In this document: positions 37,142 through 46,364 of the stretch, piece after piece
Layout: each line of letters starts with the position of its first letter
How positions within the stretch are numbered: position 1 is the stretch's first letter
Source of the DNA: Calycina herbarum
Taxonomy: Eukaryota; Ascomycota; Leotiomycetes; Helotiales; Pezizellaceae
DNA: 64,000 bases
Assembly (NCBI GenBank): GCA_001414485.1
Contig: LLEY01000210.1
Location: 29,502-93,501, forward strand
Direction: 5' to 3'
Notes under the pieces: model-generated
Seen by the model: only the letters and a program-made list of their open reading frames with translations
Told to the model about the DNA's origin: nothing
Databases searched by the model: none
Program-made: the position numbers and the translations under genes

Positions 37142-38682
37142 GTGAAAAATGGACTTGGAATGATCGAGAGCTTGATGGGTTGAATGGTGATCGTGATGAT
37201 GATAAGGATCGGGCTCGGGCTCGAGGGTTGATGAAGCGTTATGATATTGAGATGAGATGACTTGATGGGATTGAGTGATCTGAGATTTCGACTGGGAGAT
37301 CGTGGAAAGCAAAGACGTTTTTAATACATGGGACATTTCGCATTCTTCCCCTTTTCATTAGAAAAATGAATTAGTTAATGAAAGTTTGAGTAGCTCTCTA
37401 GGAAATTGGAAAGTGATGTATCCTTTTGGTTCTTTTCTTCACTGTATCTCTGTAGGGTTCTGAAATTGAGCTCTGGGATGGCATTTTTGATGAGGTTTTC
37501 ATCACAGCGCCAGGGGTTGCTGGATAAGCTTTTTAAGTTGAAACGTTTTCCTTTATAGACTTCTGGCAACCAGTGTTTTTCTATAAACTAGTGGCTACAC
37601 TGCTCCATTTTGTCATTAAGAGGTCTGGAAGTTTCATATTTCTTTTGTATAGAAATCATGATTTAGAAGGGGGGTTTTCCTGAATCCTGACCACTGAATG
37701 GGGATTTCAAGGGATTTGGTTATTGTTGTAAATTTACAATGTTGTGGTAGTTTTATTCAGAGTTGAATTTGACATTTGGTATGGCGGTAACTTATTCCCA
37801 ATTCTTCATCTTTTTGGCCCCAAACAATGAGTGTTAGCTTACTCGGTAGTTGATGGCTTACTCGGTTGTTGACGGTTTACTTGGTAGTGGATGGCTTACC
37901 TGGTAATTGATGGCTTACTTGGTCATTAATGGCTTACTTGTTGACTAATGGCTTACTTTTCAACCAGTAAGCTGTGAATTGTCGAGTAAGCCGTCCATCA
38001 TGTTTTGGGGCTGAAAACGAGGGTTGTGCGTAAGCTATCAATTGCCTAGTAAGCTATACAAATAGTTGGGGGCCAAAAGCAGTTGTGGGTAAGCTGTTAA
38101 ATGACCAGCAAGTTGTCAAAAGTTTGGGGGGCCAAGAATTGTGACTGTAGCCCCAAGGTACTTACTTAAATCATAATTGTTGCAGTCAGTCTGTTTATTG
38201 AATTGCTTTGCGTAGATCTCTCAAAAATTCGCGAGTTAAGTTGATGTTCAGTCCAAGTTACACAGTGCCAATGTTCGACGTAGCAATCCACTTGTTTTTG
38301 GGTTACGAGTTACAAATACATCATCGCAAATTCCTGACAGTGAGAGATGATTGGAGTGCAGAATCAAAAGAAGTGTTTCCAAAAAAGCGTGTTCAAATAT
38401 GATTGCTATGCTAGGCTAGAGAAATAAAGTACTTTGCAATTTTGCTTTGTTGAAGAAGAAAAAACTCCATGCTGAGGGTATAAATTTCAACGCCTGATGA
38501 TGTGCAAATTCGTGTCCTGTCCTATCCGTGGTACATACCCACATTAAAAATTCATTATGAGGAAGTCCGTCCTGTTCTCCTGCCCTTTCGTGTAATGAAT
38601 GACTGATGTATGCGATGCTGTGATTCCTTGTTCTCCTTTGGTACCACGCTTCAACACCTGATCTGTTTGAGTTGTTCGTCCT
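37142..38682. other. Convergent 3' region of TPS1 and the PAP2 gene
   Basis: Apart from the foldback element at 37798-38143 there is no supported gene. The part next to TPS1 holds GAT-rich DNA (37180-37260). AT-rich DNA fills 37320-37800. The small open frames (37375-37569, 38208-38402, 38544-38732) show nothing familiar. Confidence 0.4.
37798..38143. repeat. Foldback element made of 19-bp repeats
   Basis: A left array repeats a 19-bp unit of the type GCTTACTTGGTAATTGATG about seven times (starts near 37837, 37855, 37874, 37893, 37912, 37931, 37950). The right half carries the same word in reverse complement (AGTAAGCTGTGAATTG and variants near 37966, 37985, 38029, 38048, 38089, 38107). The ends are inverted too: CAATTCTT...GGCCCCAAAC on the left and GTTTGGGGGGCCAAGAATTG on the right. 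The whole can fold into a long imperfect hairpin. There is no open frame, so if mobile it is non-autonomous. Confidence 0.8.
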
Positions 38683-39922
38683 TTAGACAATAGTATCCGA
38701 CCCATTTCTTGAATGATGCGTATGCCCACCAACTGGTTTTCTCAAGGGGCTGTTCCCAGCCTGGTGACCAAAAGCACTCCCATCATGTATCTCAGTACCA
38801 TGTTGACCGTTTCCGACGATACCACCTCCATTGTGATGACCCGTAGCACCGAAATGACCACCTCCAACTCCCCATCCGACCTTGCGTGTGAAAGTAGCAT
38901 TCTCCAACTCATATCCTCTTCCCTCGAATGGAATTCCACGGTTCAAAGGGATGTGGTTGGTTCTCCAATCCCAGATGGAGGCGTATACCATTCGATAAGC
39001 AGAGAACGCCATGAAGGTTCCGATGATAGCACCGGCCAAACAATCATACCAGTTGTGATATTCATCGATAGTCAAGGCTCCGGCGATAAGTGTAGCTCCA
39101 AGGATTGGTGCGTAGACGACAATCAATTTCCACATTGCCGGATGGTAGTTTGAGAAAACCTTGAGTTTGGCATTGAGATACAAACTCAAGAACACAAAAC
39201 CCGCAAACGCAGCCGTAGAATGACCACTAGGAAACGACTCAAGAGAATCATCAATCTCACTCTCATCACCCGTACAAATCTTGCGATCATACATGATCTG
39301 TCTCAACCCATTTCCAGTCTCCTGCGCTGTAATAGCAGGAATATTTGGTTTACAAACGGTGAGGAAATGAGGACGGAGACCACCGATGAGCCATTTGAGG
39401 AAGACCTGGAAGACAGCTGCGGTGATGAGGGAGTAGAGGAGTCCGATTGTGGCGTTGTTTACATCCCAGAATGAACGGATGCGGATTTGACAGATGAGGA
39501 AGACGGCGATGGGAACGAGGGAACCGAGGAGAGCTGCTGCCCAGATTGGTACGATTTCTTTGCGCATTGGGTAGGCAAATTGGGGGTAGACTATTTCGCC
39601 GTCTTGGAAGTAGACTGGGAAGGAGCGAGAGGGGGCGGGGTGTGCGGTGTATACCTGGGAGGAGTTGTTAGTTTTTCGTTTTCAACCTTGGGATTGTGGA
39701 TGGAAGGGGAGAACTTACTCCTAAACCAATCATTCCCATTGCTGCCATAGTTGCGATATCGAGCCAGGTTACTTTCAACCATTGGCCAAAAGAAGGCCGA
39801 GAAGACATATTCATGACTGCAGGGGTTCTTCTCTCGCGATGATGAGTTGCATTGGTTGTGGTTGTCGTCCTATCTGTAGGAGCAACATGGCCCTCCTTGG
39901 GTTGACGGGAAAAGATACCCAT
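38683..39922 (-). CDS. PAP2-family lipid phosphatase (DPP1/LPP type)
   Basis: Two exons, 39719-39922 and 38683-39654, with a 64-nt intron, give 391 residues. Membrane helices alternate with the three PAP2 catalytic blocks: 'KWLIGGLRPHF' (K-x6-RP), 'FPSGHSTAAF' (PSGH) and 'IDEYHNWYDCLAGAIIG' (R/E-x5-H-x3-D type, with the catalytic histidine). Such enzymes dephosphorylate diacylglycerol pyrophosphate, phosphatidate or lysophosphatidate in the vacuole or Golgi membrane. The N-terminus is Thr-rich and cytosolic and the C-terminus is Gly/His-rich. The third block shows an EY where many family members have SR; I read it as a variant. Convergent with TPS1. Confidence 0.9.
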
Positions 39923-40427
39923 CTTGATCGTGTATTGTCAAAGTATTGAAGTTGACAAGAGGAAGTTGGTGGTGTGATACTTCCAGTACAAGTACTAGAA
40001 AGAGTTGTGGAAGGAAAGCTTGGAGAAAGCTTGAACATTGAATGGCGTTCTTGGCCTCTTTAAAATAGCATGGGAGGAGAAGATGGGAAAGTATGAACGC
40101 ATTGGACACTACCTAGTTCCTGCTTTGGGGGCGTGTTTGTTGTAGCATTACGTCAGTGTGAAGGGAGGCACAACCAAAACAGGGATATGCGGCTCCTTGC
40201 GTTGCATGAGCCTGCAATCGACGATTCACTTTCACTGCCGATTGAATTGACTGCCGCGCGGAGAGGGAGCTCCGGGGAAAGGAAATGGAGATCTTCATGA
40301 AATTTAATTGGAAAAGAATTTGCCTGGTCTAGACTCATTTATGAAGGAGCTGAAGGGAGTTTTCATACTTCGTCGCTTAAAGCTTGGCTTTTTGTGTACA
40401 TGCGATTTCCACGTGACGGCGCCAATT
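39923..40427. other. Promoter region of the PAP2 gene
   Basis: It lies upstream of the minus-strand PAP2 gene and downstream of the next minus-strand frame. Small open frames (39870-40109 and 40113-40338) have no family features. Nothing repetitive is seen. Confidence 0.4.
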
Positions 40428-41015
40428 TTAGGAATTCTCAAGTAGGACAACCAGAAAACAGAAAGTAATATAGAGATTTGAAGAGGAAATTGTTCGAGAA
40501 ATTGACAAGAAAGAAAGACTCAAAGACCAAAATCGATCATACATAAAATTAAAATTGACCCTTTCCTGAATCCTATTTGTAGCCGCGAGGCTTCTATATA
40601 TACAGAGCCATAGATATGCATTTTCGAAACCAATAGGTGACGCATCAATACTCCAAAGTAATCTCATGTCTAATAGCCACCCGCCCATCATCACCACTCT
40701 CTCGGGCGCTGGATTATCATCAAGAATCTTGATACCTGATGATTCCACCCTCTCCACCGACCGCTCATCAAGATTCTCTCTTTCAACGATTTTGAAAATC
40801 AGCTCTGGAGCCTTCCCAGCAGATATCTCAGGCGCCATCATTTGATTCCATTTTCCCCTTACAACAGCAGCGTATCCCTTATTGTATGGGGCACGAGGGA
40901 CAAATGAGCGGTCAACAGCCAACCATTCATATGCCACTTCCCGGCCTTCAACAACATATACTGTTTTGAGATTTGGTAACATAGCCATGTGATACATGGA
41001 ACTATTTCGAGTCAT
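40428..41015 (-). CDS. Hypothetical protein, possibly the 3' part of a split gene
   Basis: The 195-codon frame reads a well-composed globular segment for its first 120 residues ('MLPNLKTVYVVEGREVAYEWL', 'PYNKGYAAVVRGKWNQMM', 'ERENLDERSVERVESSGIKIL'). It then turns into a Ser/Phe/Leu-rich tail that looks like read-through of non-coding DNA. The frame is open further upstream to about 41075, where an acceptor-like CAG lies, so the true start is probably in an upstream exon. A good 40-nt intron candidate (GTGAGT, GCTGAC, CCAG) is at about 41380-41419 on the same strand. The word pattern brings to mind the back half of 2EXR-domain proteins, but I cannot confirm this. Confidence 0.4.
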   Translation of the reverse strand: MTRNSSMYHMAMLPNLKTVYVVEGREVAYEWLAVDRSFVPRAPYNKGYAAVVRGKWNQMMAPEISAGKAPELIFKIVERENLDERSVERVESSGIKILDDNPAPERVVMMGGWLLDMRLLWSIDASPIGFENAYLWLCIYRSLAATNRIQERVNFNFMYDRFWSLSLSFLSISRTISSSNLYITFCFLVVLLENS

Positions 41016-41642
41016 TCCTGTGATGTACAGGGGATTGATGGCATTTGCTGTGATAGCGCGTTTGTTGTAAAGTTTCTGATATCAAGCGGGGAACGGTGAG
41101 GTTGTGCATATATATGGTAGATATAGAATGTCGACATTGGAATGTATGTAGATGACGAAAGTTCGAAATCCACACGAGAGACGGACTGACTTGATATCAC
41201 TGTATTTTGGATCTTTTGATTGACCGAGTTTCGTGAGAAGTTAGAACCAAATGTGAAGTTGATTGGAAGGTCAGCTTGGGAGACGCGATGCGGAGCTAAA
41301 TGTGAGGCAATGCGGGGAGTAGCGTGGACAGGGGTCCCTTTTGGAGAGGGCTCTCGGTTGGTATGAATCCAGACCTGGAAGAGTTTTTAATCCGTCAGCT
41401 TGAACAGAACTCACTAAAACCATTTTCCACAGTATACCATCCTCATGACTAAGCTTTCAATGTCTATTTTGGATTGCGTCTCTAAGATGATCCATACAAC
41501 CATCGCTTCGTCAAATATTGTACACTTTATCTATAAAATTCTTCCTCGCCAAGAATGCCGTTATACAGGTGTGGCCATGTCAGTGCCGATGTAAGAGGAG
41601 TTTTACAAGCCATTTTCAGATGAAAAACATAGCTGACGAACA
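41016..41642. other. Possible 5' exons of the hypothetical gene and 3' flank of COQ1
   Basis: On the minus strand a frame is open across most of 41015-41380 and joins over the candidate 40-nt intron to a short ATG-bearing segment near 41420. It may hold the start of the hypothetical gene at 40428. The link to that gene's frame is not in phase without one more intron, so I leave it uncalled. The DNA from 41440 to 41642 is AT-rich 3' flank. Confidence 0.3.
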
Positions 41643-43064
41643 TTAACTCCTTCGCTTCAAGGTCTTGATTGCCATTTCAATCAAACCATCTTTCGCTTCG
41701 CTTTCTGGAAATGCCTCTATGGATGCAATTGCACGATTTGCATATTCCTCTGCAAGTGCTCGGGTTTGTTCGATGCCATTACTTTGGAGTACTAGTTCTC
41801 GGGCCTGGTGAAAATTAGCTTTGTTTACTCTGAAGTTTTGGAACTTAATTACCCTTGCAACATCACCCTCGTTCCCGAATTTCCTTCCAACCAAAGCTCC
41901 CAATTCCTTGTTGTCTTTCCACGCAAATAACAATGGGGCAGTAGCAAGCCCCAGCTCCAAATCAGCACCCGCTGGTTTCCCCAATTCCTTTTCAGATACG
42001 GTAAAGTCCAGCATGTCGTCCACCAATTGGAATGCCAATCCCAAATTCTTTCCATACAAGTACGCAGCCTCGACTGTTTTCGAATCCGACCCTCCGAGAA
42101 GTGCAGTAGCACGACATGACTTGGAAATCAAACTTGCTGATTTGAGGTATGTCTTTTGTAGGTAATATGTGACGGTGTCTTCGGTCCAAACTGGTTTCTT
42201 CTCGTCCCTTGCGGTGTTCTTCAGTTGCATAAATTCTCCTTCAACTAAATTTGCGATAACCGTTGCAAGAAGCTCTGTCACTTCCGCGTCACGAAGTCGA
42301 GCAAGAGCTACGGAGGCACGTCCGAGAAGGAAATCTCCTGCCAAAACTGCCATTTTGTTTCCAAATTCGAGATTTGCTGAAGGATGTCCACGCCGTGACA
42401 CGGAGTGATCAATCACATCGTCGTGAAGAAGGGAAGCGGTATGGATCAGTTCTGTTATTTCGGCTAGTCGTCTCTGGGAAGGAAGAATGTCGCTGTCTGG
42501 GTATGAGGTTTCGGTATGTGTTATTGGATTGTTTGAAGGCGAAGAGGGATTGACATCGGAAAGAATAGCTATTGGTGAAATTGAATGGTTAATATCTATT
42601 GGAGCTTGCTGGCCACTATATCTGGGAGATTTTGGCGTTAAGGCAGTAGCTCGAGACATTAACAGCACAATCATTGGTCGAACATGTTTTCCTTCTCCTT
42701 GTGTATAATATTTCGCCACAGTATCCAGGGACGGGTGTCCAGATCCTAGAAGCTGTCTTATATTGCCCGTGAGAAACTTCATCTCTTTTGCTACCATCCG
42801 CAGAGGATCTACTGTGATGCCGCCCTCGCTAGCTGATCGCGCTGCTGCGTTGGAAAAAACATTCGATGCCACTGACACGGCTTGCGCCCATGACGATTGC
42901 CTCCTTCGAGTTGGTCGAGAATATGATGAGGTTGGTAGGGACCATGAGGGGCGTTGTGCGGTCAATTGGCACCTGGCACATGTGGAATATAGTTGGGTTG
43001 TCGATTTCGTAGATTTATACAAGAGCACCGAAGCTCTGCTCGAATGGATTCTCATATCCCACAC
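41643..43064 (-). CDS. COQ1: Mitochondrial polyprenyl (solanesyl/hexaprenyl) diphosphate synthase
   Basis: Single-exon gene for 473 residues. The Arg/Ser-rich N-terminus (about 60 residues) fits a mitochondrial presequence. The trans-prenyltransferase motifs are present: 'GEGKHVRPMIVLLM', the first Asp-rich motif in 'LLHDDVIDHSVSRRG', 'NKMAVLAGDFLLGRASVALARL', 'QKTYLKSASLISKSCRATALLGG', and the second Asp-rich motif in 'QLVDDMLDFTVSEKELGKPAG'. The enzyme builds the side chain of ubiquinone in the mitochondrial matrix. An insert of about 45 residues (Ser/Pro/Asn-rich) sits between the first two motifs, common in filamentous fungi. A second Met three codons in could also start translation. The gene is head-to-head with VMA12. 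Confidence 0.94.
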   Translation of the reverse strand: MWDMRIHSSRASVLLYKSTKSTTQLYSTCARCQLTAQRPSWSLPTSSYSRPTRRRQSSWAQAVSVASNVFSNAAARSASEGGITVDPLRMVAKEMKFLTGNIRQLLGSGHPSLDTVAKYYTQGEGKHVRPMIVLLMSRATALTPKSPRYSGQQAPIDINHSISPIAILSDVNPSSPSNNPITHTETSYPDSDILPSQRRLAEITELIHTASLLHDDVIDHSVSRRGHPSANLEFGNKMAVLAGDFLLGRASVALARLRDAEVTELLATVIANLVEGEFMQLKNTARDEKKPVWTEDTVTYYLQKTYLKSASLISKSCRATALLGGSDSKTVEAAYLYGKNLGLAFQLVDDMLDFTVSEKELGKPAGADLELGLATAPLLFAWKDNKELGALVGRKFGNEGDVARVIKFQNFRVNKANFHQARELVLQSNGIEQTRALAEEYANRAIASIEAFPESEAKDGLIEMAIKTLKRRS

Positions 43065-43402
43065 CTAATGCTGGCAGATTTTGTTGATTCGTAGTTTCGT
43101 ATAATCTTCGAGTCTCTAAAGAACGTCGTCGGGTGAGAATTGAGGATTGTAAGAGGAAAGGAAAGGGATAGATTAGTGTACACAAGAAAACACAGAAATG
43201 TTGAAGCCGTAGAATCCCGACCAGACTTTTCGATCATGACCTGGTGCATAGGTACCTACCCGGTAGCATCCCTGTTCTTACCGTAGACGGAAGAATGTTG
43301 TACCGAGACATGTTCCTGACAGCTTCCAAAGTTTGTTGCTACCTAATTCAGAAATCAATCTCTCGAAACGGCATTCCACAATATGAACTAGATCTGGTCA
43401 AA
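43065..43402. promoter_or_regulatory. Divergent promoter of COQ1 and VMA12
   Basis: The 338-bp gap must drive both genes. A reading frame in phase with VMA12 is open back to 43244, so part of this stretch could code for an N-terminal extension, but family proteins begin at the Met used here. No CCAAT or TATA box is evident. Confidence 0.45.
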
Positions 43403-44436
43403 ATGGTTCTTCTTACTATGACCGAGTCGATGGTTGAGGCTTTCGAAAAAGTCCAGAGCCTTGACAATGCAAAGAAGAATCACGACCGCGGAGAGAAGTC
43501 CGGCGAAATTGACCAAATCGTCAACCAAAATCTACCCAAGAAGGAGGAAAACACAGATGGAAACGATAGCTCATATGCAACCAGCAGGGCAGAAATAAGC
43601 TCTGACAACGCGCGGAAGCCGTCAGCAGGTCCAGCAGAAGTACCCAGCAATCACAGCTCGACGGAACCCAGCCTGGAAAACCCCAAAGTAGGCAACCCAG
43701 TATCGCATAGCCAAGTCATAGATCTATGGAAGCAATTGAAGGCGTCGAAACTTTCACCATGCAGCTTGGATCTTCTGCTGCGAGGGGCGAGAGTCTACGT
43801 ACCTCCCCCTCCTCCAAAGCCCGAACCAGTAAGTATAGCACATAACTCCAACCATTGAAGTAGAATACTTCTTTGTTCAACCAGCTAACTTCCATCTTCC
43901 AGACATCGGAATACAAAGCTCTCATGGCACGCCTCCGTCGCGAAGAAGAGCTCCGAGCCTACGAACGAATGATCAACCCCCCTCCGCCAATGGAAACCTT
44001 TGCCCAGAAGTTCCCTTCCTCCTCCGCAGCGCATGCCTTTTCCTCGAATTTCAATACAGCGGATAATGAGGATGATGGTGTTACATATGCAGATGTTGAT
44101 CGTCAGATGGCTTTGATATTCAATGTCTTGATAAGTATTGTTGCTTGCGCTGGTGCTATATGGGTTGTGGCTCGTTGGTGGAGTACACCAGCAAGATTAG
44201 CACTGAGTATGGGTGGTAGTATGTTGGTTGGTATTGCAGAGGTTGTTGTTTACTCGGGCTATATTAGAAGAGTTGGAGAGGCAAAAGGAAAAGCGAAAAA
44301 TCTCAAAGAGGTCAAGGAGGTTATACAAACTTGGGTGGTTGGTGGGGAGGAAGATGAAGGCGATTCGTCTCTCCCTCTGGTCAGCAAGGATGGTGCAGAA
44401 ATCGAGAGTGTGAGACGGCGGAAGCCACCTGCTTGA
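43403..44436 (+). CDS. VMA12: V-ATPase assembly factor Vma12 (Vph2/TMEM199 family)
   Basis: Two exons, 43403-43828 and 43903-44436, give 319 residues. The family signature is 'LDLLLRGARVYVPPPPPKPEP' across the splice, then 'EYKALMARLRREEELRAYERMINPP' and 'TYADVDRQMALIFNVLISI'. Two membrane helices follow (about residues 205-228 and 235-255) with 'ARLALSMGGSMLVGIAEVVVYSGYIRR'. Vma12 sits in the ER membrane with Vma22 and Vma21 and helps assemble the V0 sector. The start at 43403 ('MVLLTMTES') matches the family's N-terminus better than the upstream Met at 43244, 43295 or 43310. A low-complexity Asn/Ser/Lys linker occupies about residues 25-90, longer than in yeast. Confidence 0.92.
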
Positions 44437-44764
44437 TAGAATTGAAATTTTAAGAACAGTAGTATACACCTACCTGTATAAGTAGAAGTAGAATTGTAAT
44501 AACAATACGATTGATTCATAAGAAGAAAGTCGAGTGTGACAGACAATAACAGCGCCAGTAAATAGTCCTCTAGAAATTTAGGACAATTTGATTAATTTAG
44601 AGTAATAGCTATAAATAAACAAAGTTACGAAACATTTCAGAAAACTCCATAGCGGCTAAACCTCGCCTATATCGGACGCATCGATTTTCTCCATCACCAC
44701 ATCAGATAAGATCTCCCTTCAAGAGATATTCCTCCTACTCAGACACCACGCCTTCACAGCAAAA
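44437..44764. other. Gap between VMA12 and BOL2
   Basis: It holds the 3' end of VMA12 and the BOL2 promoter. The region 44560-44640 is AT-rich; 44680-44764 is C/A-rich 5' leader. Nothing else is seen. Confidence 0.4.
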
Positions 44765-45200
44765 ATGGCGGAAGAATCACCGGTCACAGAAGCAATCTTG
44801 AAATCGAAACTCATCTCAGAACTCCAAGCCACCCATGTAGAAATCGAAGACATGTCCGGTATGTAAATATTTACCCCGCCATCCATCTATGATTTCAAAT
44901 TCCCCCCACCCCAGCAAATTCAAGACATATAGATACCAATTTTTCACTAACTTTTAATTAGGTGGATGCGGACAGGCCTTTTCTGCCATAATCGTTTCCC
45001 CCCAATTTGAAAAGAAGACTTCGCTTGCACGACATCGATTGGTGAACAAGGCTTTGAAGACGGAGGTTGCTGCTATACATGCTTGGACGCCGAAGTGTTA
45101 TGCGCCGGAGCAGTGGGAGAAGTTGAAGGCAGAGGGAGGGGCTGCAAAGGCGCCTGGGAAAGATACTACGGGGGAGGTTGTGGAGGGGACTACGGCTTGA
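44765..45200 (+). CDS. BOL2: BolA-like protein (Bol2/Fra2 type)
   Basis: Two exons, 44765-44858 and 44962-45200, give 110 residues. The BolA core is '[19 protein letters not shown]' over the splice, '[25 protein letters not shown]' and '[21 protein letters not shown]'. The Cys in 'GGCGQAF' and the His in 'ARHRLVN' are the known ligands used to share a [2Fe-2S] cluster with monothiol glutaredoxin. Bol2/Fra2 is the cytosolic member that signals iron status to regulators of the Aft1 or GATA type; the mitochondrial Bol1/Bol3 have a presequence, which this protein lacks. The intron has the branch point CACTAAC. The Gly/Ala/Thr-rich tail is unremarkable. Confidence 0.93.
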
Positions 45201-45724
45201 GTTGAGGATATGAAATGGGTTGTATGAATACAAGATGGGCGAAGATTGGGCTTTACTTCCAGTCGACAAAATGAATGGGTTGGGAACGGGCACGATAACT
45301 TGACTAAGGAGTCACTGGGATGGAACGGTATGTGATGAGGAGTGATGTCTTCTATGGGCCTCGAGGAGGACTTATGATCGATATATGCCCAGCCCAGTCC
45401 TTGACAAGGCTGTGCCTTCTATGGGTAACTGTAGCAATGGATGGATGATCGTGTAAGACTAGATTCTACACCATATTCCGCCGAAGGAAGAATAACCTTC
45501 TGGCGGTGTAGTCAAAAAAGTTCTTTCAATTCAGCACCAATCCGCTCCAATGTTGAATCTCTGCCTTGTGACATGGTTTCCTAGCCATTCTGGGAGTTCT
45601 GCCGTGGTCCGAAAGGTATCGCCTAGGACCTCGTGCTTTGGGCCTCGATGGACTGATGCCTCGTTACTTGGCTTGAGTGGTGTATTGGTATTTTGGAGGG
45701 GAGTATTCGCATTGCGATTGATCA
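45201..45724. other. Gap between BOL2 and a small membrane-protein gene
   Basis: It holds two facing 3' flanks and the hairpin at 45466-45511. The minus-strand open frame at 45531-45728 (65 codons) overlaps the end of the small gene and shows nothing familiar. The phrase TTCTATGGG occurs twice near 45349 and 45416. Confidence 0.4.
45466..45511. repeat. Hairpin-forming inverted repeat
   Basis: CTACACC...GCC-GAAGG on the left pairs with CCTTC-GGC-GGTGTAG on the right around a short AAGAATAA loop, with one six-base bulge on the left arm. It lies in the 3' region between BOL2 and the small gene. It could act as an mRNA 3'-end hairpin, or be a trace of a small element. No function is shown. Confidence 0.6.
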
Positions 45725-45960
45725 TCATTTGACGACCTTGTTCATTCTCTGAGCGATGAGACTAAACACAGCCACTGAGGACATGAACGTGACGATATTA
45801 TAGAACTACTTTATTGTTAGTATGGCAAGTGAACAAGAGAAGGGGGTTGGCTACTTACAGCCTTCCTTGAGTATGCGCTTTCTTCGACATCTGTTCGGGC
45901 CTCGACAAACAGGCGCCGGAGATTTGGGAGATTCGCCTTTGAGAAATTTATTAGACTCAT
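45725..45960 (-). CDS. 60-residue single-span membrane protein, two exons
   Basis: Exons 45859-45960 and 45725-45805 join over a 53-nt intron with textbook signals: donor GTAAGT, branch point TACTAAC, acceptor GTAG. The join is in phase and gives 60 residues from ATG to TGA. The N-terminal half is basic and polar ('MSLINFSKANLPNLRRLF', then 'ARTDVEESAYSRKAF'); the C-terminal half has one hydrophobic helix ('IVTFMSSVAVFSLIAQRM') and ends Asn-Lys-Val-Val-Lys. The form, a basic amphipathic start and one short helix, is common for small subunits of the inner mitochondrial membrane. I do not recognise the family. It is head-to-head with the AP-1 beta gene, 404 bp away. Confidence 0.7.
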
Positions 45961-46364
45961 GATTTTGAGATGTCGAAAGGGGGAGAAATGTTGTTACCAT
46001 CCTCAAATACTGCGCATTCAGATAATCTCAAAAACCGTGGGTTGTTTCATGTCAATGGACCTGGTAAACAAGGAGCTCCCTCCAGGTCCAGGCGAAGCTT
46101 TGAACTTGTAACCCCCTGCAAGCACACCCAGAAGGCTGAGAGAAGCCGACATTGAACACCTTCCATCTACGACACTACACTCCACCATCACCCCCACCAA
46201 AACATTCCGAGACCTCAAAAACCTACCAGCAATCGAACCCTTTCTACCCCTAGATTTGTCGAACTCGATTTCCCGCTTCGCACAAAGCTGCCGGCCCACG
46301 AACAGCCTCCAGAGAAAGGACCCAGTGTATGAGGGGCAGGACCTCAAATCGCCATCTATAAGTG
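45961..46364. promoter_or_regulatory. Divergent promoter of the small membrane protein and AP-1 beta
   Basis: The 404-bp interval lies between two head-to-head starts. A C/A-rich tract at 46140-46300 is typical of fungal leaders. Open frames on both strands (45970-46155 plus, 46018-46465 minus) overlap and are shadows or chance. Confidence 0.4.

Noticed and set aside
36764..37336. 190-codon minus-strand frame over the TPS1 3' end
   Set aside because: His/Ser/Asn-rich shadow of the TPS1 exon and its GAT-rich flank.
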